Below, in pieces: positions 54,000-63,740 of a DNA stretch of 64,000 nt; the stretch's first letter is position 1; each line of letters starts with the position of its first letter. This stretch comes from Breviolum minutum Mf 1.05b.01 (taxonomy: Eukaryota; Sar; Dinophyceae; Suessiales; Symbiodiniaceae), in assembly GCA_000507305.1 (NCBI GenBank), contig DF240093.1, forward strand, positions 1-64,000. Reading direction: 5' to 3'. Made by a program: the position numbers and the translations under genes. The notes under the pieces were generated by a model. The model was not told the origin of the DNA and did not search any database. It saw nothing but the letters and a program-made list of their open reading frames with translations.

Positions 54000-54240
54000 T
54001 CAATAGAAAACCTATCAACAGCAATCATCAATAATCATCAATCTGGGCAAATTGGCCTATAATTCCTAAACCTGAATGTTTTTTTAGGCATGGGCCAGAA
54101 TTATAGGAAACTACTAAACAAATGAAATAGAATCAATCATCAATCTCTGGGAAACCTGAATAGTCTTTGGAAACGAGTCAAAGTGGACTATAATTCCTAA
54201 ACCGGAATGTTTCAGGCATTTAAGGGGGGATTTCCTTACA
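54000..54240. repeat. Diverged tandem duplication of about 130 bp
   Basis: The blocks CTATAATTCCTAAACC and CATCAATCT recur about 130 bp apart, with shared AATGTTT downstream. Non-coding. Confidence 0.55.
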
Positions 54241-54279
54241 AGAGACCACCATTTGGTGTATGAATAGAAATGAGCCCCA

Positions 54280-54358
54280 AAAACTCAATGTATGGCACAT
54301 GATTGGTCCATCCTTTATGGTGAATGTAGATATTAAGTACCATACATTGAGCGTTTGA
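54280..54358. mobile_element. Small inverted-repeat element
   Basis: AAACTCAATGTATGG faces CCATACATTGAGCGTTT with about 45 bp between them. Non-coding; no other copy noticed. Confidence 0.5.
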
Positions 54359-54924
54359 AGAATAGAACGATGAGAAGGGAAGTGCAAATTCCAAACGAAG
54401 ATTTTGCAGCTGCTATATGAAAGTTCATCAATTATTGTCTACGAAATCACCTGTGATCTGTTTACGTGTATATATGCGTATAATAGAATAGTATTAATTT
54501 GTACATTTTAAACCGGTTCCTCAAAAAAAAAGTTGATAGGCGATGCTTATGAAACAACAAATGTAGTTTTGAAGTGTCATGATGCACATGGAGAACATAT
54601 CTTGCAAATTTAGGGGAATCCCGGATGGACTAAGTAACCCCAAAGCCGCAGCCAACTAATTTCGAATGCGGGACTGTTTTATGGGAGTCTTTGGAGGTAT
54701 TCCATATAATCAACGTTTTTCTTTGAAAAAGTGTGGACTAGCTCACGGTCTCACCAGAATTGGTTTCGAGGAAAACACAACTTGGAGCTAGCGTTGGAAC
54801 AACATAGTTTCCAAGTAGGCGAGCATAAAGCAAACTTCATGAAAGGAATTCACATAAGATGCAAGTACAAGATAGCTACGAAGACCTGTATATATATATA
54901 TATACATGAGCGGATACATCGAGC

Positions 54925-55060
54925 ATCGAATCACCAAAACAGCTGCAAGAATTTCAATCCACTTCGTGGTAGGGTTGGTGCTCAAGTCATTCGTCAGTCG
55001 TCATCAGTTCTACTCACGGGCTTCCTGAGAACGTTTTCCGTGGTTGAATAGGTGCTTGAT
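54925..55060 (-). CDS. Two small exon candidates
   Basis: The minus strand reads TTENVLRKP to a perfect donor GTGAGTAG (near 55018). After acceptor ACTTGAG it reads TNPTTKWIEILAAVL to a donor GTGATT. Short but with good signals. Confidence 0.4.
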
Positions 55061-55525
55061 TCTCATGTGTCAATTAGGGTAAACGGTAAAACGTAAAATT
55101 AGTGGTACATCGGGCATTTTAATAGTCTCCAAGTTCATACCCATACCCAAAAAAAATCTGAAACTGAGGCAAGATTAGTTGGATTTTAGGCATCCCAATG
55201 TTTTTGAAACAATTATATATTGAGACACTGAAATTATCGAGATTATGGGTTTGTGCCAAGCCACTTCTTTTTGAACAGTTGTGTCCGGAATGGGAGACAC
55301 TGCAGCAGTCTCACTGACTGTCCTTAGCCACAAGAATAGTACTCTATAGATTGGGTTTCACGGCAAAAAACCCACATACATATTTTTACCAAAGCAGCTA
55401 GAAATCAACAACTTGAACCATAGAGACTCGTACGTTCCACTACCCTTGAACCTGCCCCTCGGGAAAAAAAAGGAACTTTAAGGGAAAAGCCTTCAAAAAT
55501 GGCCTCAAGTTGATGACCAAAAAAT

Positions 55526-55840
55526 CTAAAATTGCTCCAGCATCTGATCATTGTTTGCCGTGGTCGTTGGTAATGTGAAGTTGGGACTCGACTGTGTTGA
55601 CAAAGGCGCCAAACCTCCATTAAAGGAGGTCGCGGGCATCGGTGTGGATAGCACTGGCAGTGCCGGCAATGTTGGCAGTGCTTCAGGTGTTGTTTCAGTC
55701 GCCGGTGCTGTTTCAGTCGCCGGTGTTTCAGTCGCCACTGGTGTCATCTGAGCCATCGGTGATGAAGATGTGGCCGGTGCGTTCAATGATGGTGCGGAAT
55801 GTGATGCTGGAGGCTTCAGTTGAAGATCTTCAGTTGGCAC
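55526..55840 (-). CDS. C-terminal exon, Thr/Pro/Ala-rich linker
   Basis: From an acceptor ATCCCTAG the minus strand is open for 104 codons to TAA at 55526. It is low-complexity: Ser/Ala/Pro-rich, then a repeated VATETPATETAPATETTP segment encoded by imperfect 12-15-bp repeats, then LPTLPALPVLSTPMPA, and an end NNDQMLEQF. It looks like a disordered, perhaps extracellular or O-glycosylated, tail. The gene's other exons are not identified. Confidence 0.7.
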   Translation of the reverse strand: MPTEDLQLKPPASHSAPSLNAPATSSSPMAQMTPVATETPATETAPATETTPEALPTLPALPVLSTPMPATSFNGGLAPLSTQSSPNFTLPTTTANNDQMLEQF

Positions 55841-56115
55841 CTAGGGATGGCATGGGATTCACATGGATTCACAACAATACATATTTCACCAACCTTGCAC
55901 CAAAATCCACCAGAGAGAAACCACAGCTATGTTCACAACGTGAGCCGGCTCACGTTGTATGGATTTCCTTGAAACTTTTGCGTCTTGGTAGTAAACACAT
56001 TGGAACGTGACGAAAGAAATCCTTAAAGCTAAGGGCCAGGTGCGCAAATCCTGCAACTAAACCGAAGAAGTGGATAAGTTTATATACTAGAGTTCATGTA
56101 CAGTAAACTTATACC

Positions 56116-56225
56116 TTCACCGAAACTAGCATGTTCGCACCTCAAAATGGATGGTTACTGGTTGAAGTTACTATGATGGGGCTATTTTCAGGGGCTATGT
56201 CGGCTATGTTAATTTCAGGGAGTGG
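56116..56225. mobile_element. TIR element, family C-like
   Basis: CCGAAACTAGCATGTTCGC faces GGCTATGTTAATTTCAGGG, about 110 bp. Confidence 0.5.
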
Positions 56226-56560
56226 ATCCATGGCACATTTTGGCGCCCGAAGACACCAACAAAAAATAGATCTAAAAATTCCAACACATGGCGCCATAAT
56301 CCAATAACTTTCAAATGGTAGAAGTGGATTTGCAGCTAGCAATGTACTAGCAATGTTCAATTGATCTTAAATAATTGGTATGTTATGTTTTGATTGTCCA
56401 TGTTCAAATCTTGTGATGGTAGAATGGCTTTTCAGTTTTGAGTAGGTCTATCACGTATTCATACCCCAGCACCTCTCCAATTAAAAAACAACAACCAATA
56501 AAAACTTTGGGCTGCCACCAGTTCCAAATTAACCCCCAGCAACATGTTCACAAAGTCTAC

Positions 56561-56676
56561 CCAACAACACTTCCATGAGGCACCTCTTCTTTTTCATTCT
56601 CCTTCTCCGTTTCTTCCGGTACCACCGCCATTGGAGTTTGACCCGAAGTCGAATGAACTGCAACCGCAACCTCCTG
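56561..56676 (-). CDS. Exon, Glu-rich
   Basis: A minus-strand exon of 116 nt, acceptor TGCCGGCAG and donor GTAGAC. It encodes QEVAVAVHSTSGQTPMAVVP then EETEKENEKEEVPHGSVV. The plus strand is open in the mirrored register, but the splice sites favour minus. Confidence 0.6.
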
Positions 56677-56807
56677 CTGCCGGCATTTTTGGAACAAAAC
56701 ATGGAAGGAATCTACCAAAGCTTCGTTACTCCCTAGAAAAATGGAGAATTCCTTTTGGAACCCAAGATGTCTATGCCCTATGCATCTTTTTGCAGGTCTC
56801 TTGTAGT

Positions 56808-56880
56808 GTACATCATACTACCTGCTGGATTCTTCTTTATGCCACACTTCAGGTGGGCGACTTCGTCACAAGAGTCCGAT
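56808..56880 (-). CDS. Exon of unrecognised protein
   Basis: The minus strand reads SDSCDEVAHLKCGIKKNPA to a donor GTAGTATG. The (GAT)n array at 56883-56951 adjoins its upstream end, so the acceptor is unclear. Confidence 0.45.
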
Positions 56881-56882
56881 AA

Positions 56883-56895
56883 TCAATGATAATAG

Positions 56896-56927
<32 letters not shown>

Positions 56928-56951
56928 GTGATGATGGTGATGATGGTGATG
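56883..56951. repeat. (GAT)n array with GGTGAT interruptions
   Basis: GAT/GGT triplets adjoining the minus-strand exon at 56808-56880. Confidence 0.85.
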
Positions 56952-57269
56952 AATCAAGTTTTCAGAGCAGCACTGGAGCATCATATGTTTGCTGATTCAG
57001 TGAACCAGTTTGCTGGCCATGGCACAGTCCTCCCCCTTTTGTTGAGGAGGATTCCCTCATCCTAGACGACTTGTTAGGGATCGCTAGATCAATAAACCTT
57101 ACCAATCAAAAAACAGAAATGGCACACCAGGGCCACACACAATACGTATAAATATATATATATATAAATGATAACATCCAACCATTATCAATACACATTT
57201 ATACAATTCTAGAACACATTACACAACTCACAATAGGTTTTGTTTCAAACAAGTTTAGTATAAGTTTTC

Positions 57270-57430
57270 TTAGAGTCCTTTCATATCTTGTACACATAAT
57301 GAAGGCACCATCGAAACCGCCAACTTCCACTCCTCTGCTTTCGAGTTTTGTCGATGTGCCTCCGGAGTTTTATTGGGGAAACCGACCAACCCGGCCCTGG
57401 GGGATTCTTGGGAACATCCGCAAAAAACAG
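57270..57430 (-). CDS. C-terminal exon of unrecognised protein
   Basis: The minus strand reads SPRAGLVGFPNKTPEAHRQN, SKAEEWKLAVSMVPSLCVQD and MKGL with TAA at 57270. The acceptor lies near TTCCCAAG, beside a family C element (57431-57526). Confidence 0.55.
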
Positions 57431-57526
57431 CAAGGATCAACATGGAACCCAAAAATGGAGGTTTGGATGATTTTCCTTTTCAATTGGGTGATTTTTGGGT
57501 TCTATGTTAATTTTCAGGGGTGTAGG
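57431..57526. mobile_element. TIR element, family C
   Basis: GATCAACATGGAACCCAAAA faces TTTTGGGTTCTATGTTAATT, 96 bp. It directly precedes (minus sense) a C-terminal exon. Confidence 0.7.
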
Positions 57527-58199
57527 TTTCCAAATTCTTCAACAATATGATTTTGCTTAGATGTTTTGCATCTTGTATGTTTGATGATTTTGGAAAAGAA
57601 CTTGGGATTATCAAACAAACATGTCCTGTCATGTTCTGAAGCGGTGGGAAGTGTGTGTTAGGTGTTCATCAAAAGAACTTGTTGAATCAACTTGGTTAAT
57701 TCAGTCAATAAATCCCTCATTTCTTCAACTAATCATCCCCAATGAAACACGTGAAGAATCATCTAAAATTCAAACATGTCTACGTTTTGCAATATGGAAA
57801 TCCTATGGAGACCATGCATGCACACCGGGCAGTCCAAACCTGTGGCAAGTCCCATGGACACAGCAACGCATTGAGATGATGCAAGTTGGATTCGCTGAGA
57901 CCTTCAGTGGGTTCACAAATGAAAAAAACGATGGAAGAAGGAAGAGATCACTGCACTTTTATATATATATATATATGTTTTGTTCATTAAAAACACTGAT
58001 TGAATCATGAATCATGCAAAATAACATCACACGTACTTTGCCAGTAGCATACTGTTATCCAGAATGATCCAGAATCTAGATTCAAGATTTCCGATCGTTT
58101 CTCTTGAACTTGAACTGGATTATTGACCCGTACCTGAACCACCACCACCCCCAACCGGCCCCACAAAAATCAATCAACCCAACCACTCCGCCACCCCAC

Positions 58200-58318
58200 A
58201 TCTTCGTGGAACACTCGAGATTTGGTTGTCTCCAAGCATCTTTGTGCCACGCGTGGTCTTGAAGGACGCGAAAACAACGGAACCACATCTTTCGGTGGTG
58301 GAGCAGCAGCAGCTCCAC
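58200..58318 (-). CDS. Exon of unrecognised protein
   Basis: A 119-nt minus-strand exon, acceptor TTGGCTGAG and donor GTGGGG: GAAAAPPPKDVVPLFSRPSR then PRVAQRCLETTKSRVFHED. Ala/Pro-rich start. The frame 1 alternative (LLHHRKMWFRCFRVLQDH) is less likely. Confidence 0.55.
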
Positions 58319-58747
58319 CTCAGCCAAAAGGACTCTCATGGTTAAGCTTAGTTTGCTTGATAGGGGTGTCCATATGGGCTAGACTGATCCCTAATCAAAT
58401 CCTACATATTTTGGGGTGCCAAAACACACTGCAACAGTGGATTTTTCGAATTTTCGAACAGAACGCCAGTGTGAAACCTGGCAGCCCTGCCAACCTGCTG
58501 AAGCGTGATGGCAGCACTGCCACAATAAATCATGAAGGTTAAGAGGGTTCCCTTCATAAAAAGGGAATAGACTATGATTATTTACCCGGTTTTAACAGGG
58601 TTTAGGCATGTCCCAACCTATATTCCCTATTCTTTAAAAAGGTGGGAAAGAATTTCTAATATAGATCCAGCAACTTGTGTTTTCTTTTTTAATTCTTTAA
58701 TGCCGCAAGTTGGTGGTTGACCTATGAAATCTGCAAGAACTATATAC

Positions 58748-58829
58748 AGATTTGGTCCCGACCATATGGAATCATTCAATTTGCATCTATCTTTCCAAAG
58801 GTCAATGTCAATGGTCCCAAAAGGGTGGC
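58748..58829 (-). CDS. Exon of unrecognised protein
   Basis: A minus-strand exon, acceptor CTTCTCGCAG and donor GTATATAG: HPFGTIDIDLWKDRCKLNDS then IWSGPN. Clean boundaries. Confidence 0.6.
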
Positions 58830-58894
58830 CTGCGAGAAGCCAGCATGATTTTTTTTTTACTGAAAAAACGCCCCGTAAGTTTGAGAGTTCTCCC

Positions 58895-58965
58895 CCTGAA
58901 AAATGACGCTTGGAAGACGATCCGGCTTCCTTTGGGGGATGGCAATTTGGCGAACTGTTCAACCT
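58895..58965 (-). CDS. Exon of unrecognised protein
   Basis: The minus strand reads VEQFAKLPSPKGSRIVFQAS then FFR, from an acceptor CCTAAAG; it ends near TTTTTCAGGGGG. Short, coding-like. Confidence 0.5.
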
Positions 58966-59009
58966 TTAGGGGGGTAGACTTTCGTTCTTGATGTTTTTGG
59001 TAGGTCCAA

Positions 59010-59218
59010 TCAGGTCAGTTTAGGGTATTTGATTGCAGTTTTATACGATGTTGTAGTGAGACTCTTGAAGGGGAACAAATTGCCTTGAGATGCCATGAGG
59101 TTCTTGTTGATGTTGATCATAACCTGAGACATCCTGGCATATTTCATACCATGCCCTGCCCAAACAGTCTTGAATCGACCTATCCGAGGGAGCTTAGCGA
59201 TTCCGACACCCTGCCAGC
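59010..59218 (-). CDS. Exon of unrecognised protein
   Basis: From acceptor TTTTGCTGGCAG the minus strand reads GVGIAKLPRIGRFKTVWAGH, GMKYARMSQVMININKNLMA and continues to about 59030; GTTATG after MSQ is a possible donor. It directly abuts the exon at 59219-59390, which is in another frame. Confidence 0.6.
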
Positions 59219-59390
59219 AAAAACCCACGGATTTTCCAAGAAACCGTAGTGATGAAACTCCTGATGCTTGGGCGAAATGAATCCAAGAACAACTCCCCTT
59301 GTGTGGGTGCTTTTCCTATAGGCCTCCAAGGCTTGAATCCCCCCATTGAGAGATGGAACCCATGACAATAAGGTATATGTATACACTTGA
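59219..59390 (-). CDS. Exon of unrecognised protein
   Basis: The minus strand reads WVPSLNGGIQALEAYRKSTH, TRGVVLGFISPKHQEFHHYG and FLENPWVF. It is strongly coding and runs without a gap into the next exon's sequence, in a different frame. Confidence 0.55.
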
Positions 59391-59467
59391 AAACCTTGAA
59401 ACATAGTCGTCTTCCAACCATCCTTTCTTAAGAGTTGTATATTCTATGGGTATGGCTCACAAGTCGG

Positions 59468-59620
59468 GGTTTGTTGCATGCTGCCAGTAGTACAACCGAG
59501 CGAAGATGAAAATTTGTCTTGCCAACCGGGTTGGATTGTGTCATATCAATACAACAATGGCAACTACGACAAGATTTCACTGGCCTAAGAAACGCTGAAA
59601 CAGCCACGAGTTTCTTCCCC
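59468..59620 (-). CDS. Cys-rich exon
   Basis: The minus strand reads KLVAVSAFLRPVKSCRSCHC, CIDMTQSNPVGKTNFHLRSV and VLLAACNKPRL to a donor GTGAGCC. The CxxCxCC spacing could bind metal, but no known finger fits. Start approximate. Confidence 0.55.
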
Positions 59621-59805
59621 CTAAAAAAGCAAGACTTCGCTAGACAAATGTGACATCCCATCATAAAACACAAAACTCCTGCACCAAGATTGCTTTGTCA
59701 TAAGGTCAAATTGCCAGAAATGCGATATTGATGAATGCTATTTGCATCTGCCACGCGACAGGAACACAGTCACAATATTCACAAAAACTGCTGCAACCAC
59801 TGCCG

Positions 59806-59852
59806 CCACCACCACCACCACCACCACCACCACCACCACCACCACCACCACG

Positions 59853-59927
<75 letters not shown>

Positions 59928-59944
59928 GGAACAGCGACAGGAAT
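59806..59944. repeat. (CCA)n-(CAA)n-(CGACAA)n compound array
   Basis: About 15 CCA units, then 14 CAA units, then nine or so CGACAA hexamers. It lies about 55 bp beyond the stop codon of the minus-strand exon at 60002-60266. Same design as at 5591-5703 and 17264-17648. Confidence 0.95.
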
Positions 59945-60001
59945 AGCAACAACATCATCATCAACATGATCAACCAGGGTCAAGCAGTCAGAACTTCTCA
60001 A

Positions 60002-60266
60002 CTAGACCACTATGACCATGGAACCCCAGCACTTGTATCTGCAGTACTCGTTTGGCATGTAGGACCGCTCTATTTGTAACAAGACATGGACTACTAAAAA
60101 GATGCTACCAAAGGACTCTACCGGACATGCTACCAAACAAGCCCCCACGCTGCTGTCTACGTCCTGCCGGACCTGCACCATCCGCTGATGTCGACGATAG
60201 TCTTCCAAGTCTTTTCCATTTGGATCACAAAACGATTTCACCTTGGTGTTCACAACAGGGAAGCAC
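60002..60266 (-). CDS. Long exon with C-terminal end, unrecognised
   Basis: A 265-nt minus-strand exon, acceptor CCCCTTTCAG. Its 87 codons end with TAG at 60002: VVNTKVKSFCDPNGKDLEDY, RRHQRMVQVRQDVDSSVGAC, then a hydrophobic segment (SIFLVVHVLLQIERSYM) and EYCRYKCWGSMVIVV. It might be membrane-associated near its end. Family unknown. Confidence 0.65.
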
Positions 60267-60626
60267 CTGAAAGGGGTTGAGAATCCAATATGCTGCGTTA
60301 ATAGTTTTGCACCGCTCAAGGGTTCAATTTGTTGGTAAACAAACAGTTGATAATGACTGTGATGAGGGCTTGTAGTTCAATAATGCTCAAAATGTTAACA
60401 CCCAGCACGGAGATACAGTAACCACCCGGGAACGGGGCCTGTCAAAGGCGGATTGCCTCATATTCCTTTTCCGCATTCACAGGCAACCCATTGCTTGTAG
60501 GGAGGGGGTTTATCCCCACCAAAACAGGCAATTCCAAGCAGGATTCGGAAAGCCAGGAGGAAATTCCACGCAGCTAAACAGGATGAAACAACCGTTGTTT
60601 CTTAAGACCAAGATGCATTCATCACA

Positions 60627-60688
60627 CGTTTTGCTAAGGCTTTGTTTCTCCTTTCCAGCAGCACCTCTTGCAGATTGGTTTTCCTGGC
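60627..60688 (-). CDS. Small coiled-coil exon
   Basis: After acceptor TACCGCCAG the minus strand reads KTNLQEVLLERRNKALAK to a donor GTGTGATG. A second frame (SARGAAGKEKQSLSK) is open too. Confidence 0.45.
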
Positions 60689-60807
60689 GGTAATGAAGTT
60701 TCAATACGAACAACAGAAGAATGTACAACGGATTGTAACTGTACATAAGGTGCAATGAGCGATTAGGTCCACAATCGTTTCTCATAATTTCTGCACATGA
60801 CTTGGAA

Positions 60808-60854
60808 AGAACACATCAAGGCCAAGTGGAGAACACATCAAGGCCATGTGCATG
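60808..60854. repeat. 23-bp tandem duplication
   Basis: AACACATCAAGGCCAAGTGG is followed at once by AACACATCAAGGCCATGTG. Non-coding. Confidence 0.75.
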
Positions 60855-60924
60855 GGGAATCCCTCCTTCAACCACCTTCCAAGGTGCCAAGGAAAAAAAT
60901 GACTTGAGAGAACAGCATCCGCAA

Positions 60925-61287
60925 TTATCCATAAGTTCGAGATCGATCTACCACCGCCAATTGCAAATGGAAGCGTTTCGATTGGGATTCTAGAAAACGC
61001 CTACAAACTGTTACAACATGTATCATCCTGGTGGGTGATGAGCCACCTGGGTGGAGTTCAGTGAACTCAACCAAGAAGCATTCAACGAAAGGATTGACTG
61101 TTTCCACATGCTTGTCAGGCCGTCCCACGTCGTGGTTAAAAAATAACCCAGAGATCCTCATGGATAACATGCAGCTCGCACTGGACATCAATGGATGACC
61201 TGGATCAATGGCAGGCCAAACATCATCTTCCCGGATTTCTTCACCTTTTTTGGTTGAAACACCACATCCCAAAAAAACATCCATCAA
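60925..61287 (-). CDS. Long open coding stretch, unrecognised protein
   Basis: The minus strand is open for 120 codons with coding-type bias throughout: STKKGEEIREDDVWPAIDPG, MLSMRISGLFFNHDVGRPDK, NPFVECFLVEFTELHPGGSS and SKRFHLQLAVVDRSRTYG, then TAA. Donors GTGGCTC (after HP) and acceptor TTTGTAG upstream are possible, so it may be one long exon or two. No family recognised. Confidence 0.55.
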   Translation of the reverse strand: MMDVFLGCGVSTKKGEEIREDDVWPAIDPGHPLMSSASCMLSMRISGLFFNHDVGRPDKHVETVNPFVECFLVEFTELHPGGSSPTRMIHVVTVCRRFLESQSKRFHLQLAVVDRSRTYG

Positions 61288-61391
61288 TCTACAAATATCT
61301 ATAAATCACATCGTCACAATGATTCAAATTGTCATCTTCATCTTTCCCACTGGGAAAAAACACCTAAACAAATATGATATCATCTTTTTGT

Positions 61392-61560
61392 TGACACTTC
61401 CAGTTCCAAAGCCACTGCTTTTATTTCGGGCCAAGAAACTCTTGGCTTCTTCACTTCCTCTGCGTTCCTCACGCCGCGTCCGGCGGAAGGGGCCTGGCAG
61501 ACGCCGCCAGGGGTGGATGCGGCAACGTGACGTCGCCGGTTGGTGGAAGGATGTTGGTCC
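61392..61560 (-). CDS. GC-rich coding stretch, frame uncertain
   Basis: One minus-strand frame reads TPGGVCQAPSAGRGVRNAEE then VKKPRVSWPEIKAVALELEV and stops at 61380. Another reads RTRREERRGSEEAKSFLARN then KSSGFGTGSVNKK. The GC content is far above the flanks, which itself suggests coding. Confidence 0.45.
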
Positions 61561-62346
61561 TGATGACTGATGTAAGTCCCAGTCCCAAGATCATTTCGAT
61601 GGAAGGTAACCATGTCTGACTCTAACTAAACAAAACAAACCTAGAACACAAAAAATGCTATAATCGATGCAACGTAAAATGCTACATATGTGCTTCATGG
61701 TATCGTCTTGAAGTCCAAGTGACATCTTCACTCTATGTCCCTTGTGCTAGACTTCCCGTTGGAAATCTGTAGAAAACCACTTCCCAATACACAAAATTTT
61801 CCGTCAGCTGGGACTCAACATGCCAATGAGAGCACTAGCAACACGGCCCAACAAATGGAAAACCAAACCACGCCAACCAACAAAAGCGTTCGGAAAACAT
61901 AAATAATACACCCTACAAAATATCAACAATCATACATGTACACAGTACACATACAAGTTCCACACGTTCAACGATTTTTTGCCAAACATCTCCCCCCCCA
62001 AAAAAAAGGTGGTTTCCCAGCTTTACCACTCAAAAAATCCTCCGTTTTTTCTCGAGATCTTGGGTGCTTTAGGGCCCCCAACCTCGCTGGGTGCGTTCGG
62101 TGCTTTGTAAGCTGCGATGAGCATTGCGAATCACCGCGTCCATGACACCTCGGGGGAAACCGGTGCTGGCTATATATATATATAGAAATTTTGGTGGTTG
62201 AAGTCTAGGAAACTGAATTTGCAGGGTGGAAGTTAAGTTACCTTATTGCGAAAAGGGAGGAATATCCCTTGGTTTTACGTAGAAATTATAATTTTATAGC
62301 ACCAGCTTTAACCAGCGAAGAACATTTTAAGACTCACTTGAGAAAT

Positions 62347-62407
62347 CACATGAATCATGGTCCATTGAATCTTATCCCCATCGGCATCCTTCCTGCATGC
62401 TTGCAGG
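62347..62407 (-). CDS. Exon of unrecognised protein
   Basis: The minus strand reads VLQACRKDADGDKIQWTMIH then VISQ to a perfect donor GTGAGTC. The acceptor is probably GATGAAAAG. A mirrored plus frame (62269-62583) is open but lacks splice signals. Confidence 0.5.
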
Positions 62408-63029
62408 ACGACTTTTCATCGGATGCTTTCTGGGGAATTAGGTGGGAGAGAAATGTCATCTACCTGTTTAACGCATCAGTGAATCAACAGATGCAAATCA
62501 ATAGTTCCTTGTCCACAGCAAACTATGTCTTTGCGGTTTGTACTGCAGCCGACGTCAACCAACAAGAAACATCAAGAAACTAGATATGGTCTATATAGTT
62601 CGTATAGCTTGTACAGTGGATTTCTTATCTAAGGCATCTTTCCGGTCGGCCAAATATTAGGCTGTAGCTCCCTCATTTGCAGAACCAATTTCATGAAACG
62701 TGCTGATGTCTTTGCATGTCCTTGCCAATCTATGTTGGAGACATGTCAGTGTGGGCGTGAATATAACAAGAATATCATTTGTCATTTGGGGTGTACTGAT
62801 TACTTAAGAATAGACCCAACCCAAAGGTGTATCATTTTTCATGCATGACGAGCTCAATCAAAACATCAATGGGTCATCCCGGGGAAGACTCCAGTATGAG
62901 CCAATCCTTTCCCTCAATCCAACGTGATGGAAGCACAATGCCCCCCCGAGGAAGCGACCCAGCATTGAGAGTGGCTTAGGTCGCCGGAACCGCCCCTCCA
63001 AACTGTCCAAGTCACGGTCGCTTAGGTCA

Positions 63030-63234
63030 ACACCAAATGGAAAATGACCATCCCCATCCTACCGTCCAAAAGCCCGCGGTGCCGTTCCCGAGCCAACAAA
63101 ACAACAGTTGCGCGCGGAGGATGGCGGAGGTATACAGGAATGCCAAATGCCAACCACATTTTTCTAAGAACCATCAACCAATAGATGTTTATGAGTTTAC
63201 GTTTCTCAAGCCCCAAGCTCATGAAGTTTCATAA
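63030..63234. CDS. Coding stretch, strand undetermined
   Basis: The plus strand is open for 65 codons from an ATG (PHPTVQKPAVPFPSQQNNSC). The minus strand is open in two frames, one with a donor GTAGGATG (YTSAILRAQLLFCWLGNGT). GC-rich and surely coding-like, but not resolved. Confidence 0.35.
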
Positions 63235-63589
63235 ATGTCGTGTGTCTTTCCACAGGATTATCAAATCACATGACAATAGGATCCTGGAACAGTTCAGTGA
63301 AGGTCTCTTGCCAAATGCCACGGAGCAAACTTTACACAGCTAATCCACCGCACCTTTAGCGTCCCCCAAAAGTCGGGGAAAGCTTCCAAGGCCTTTCTAT
63401 ACCTCTTAGTTATGGGATGTATCGACACAAATCCGGGAAGGTAAATAGGTGAAAGATGGTGAAAGCATTGGCTGCTTTGGCATGCATGTTATAGGTTGCA
63501 TTGGCTCAATATGATCCTGGATAGTAGTAGAAGTGGAGGGCTATAGAGAGTTTTCGTAAATGCTGTTCACTGAGATCTTCGCTTAAAAA

Positions 63590-63740
63590 CCAACCTACAC
63601 CGGTGTTTAGTCTAAGCATTTTGAACCATACCCCATCCATGACACATGCATGTGCCAATGTAGATCCATGCCTATACAATGCAATATGTTTCAACTCATG
63701 TCTTTTTCCACCTGATATACGGATCAGTTGTTTGAACAAA
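63590..63740 (-). CDS. Exon of unrecognised protein
   Basis: The minus strand reads FKQLIRISGGKRHELKHIAL, YRHGSTLAHACVMDGVWFKM and LRLNTG to a donor GTAGGT. Another open stretch (NFDTPGEFEHGSPKVE, donor GTTTGTG) lies at 63790-63850. Family unknown. Confidence 0.6.

Noticed and set aside
62355-62400. EF-hand-like DADGDKI
   Set aside because: The spacing does not fit the 12-residue calcium-binding loop (DxDxDG..I..E).
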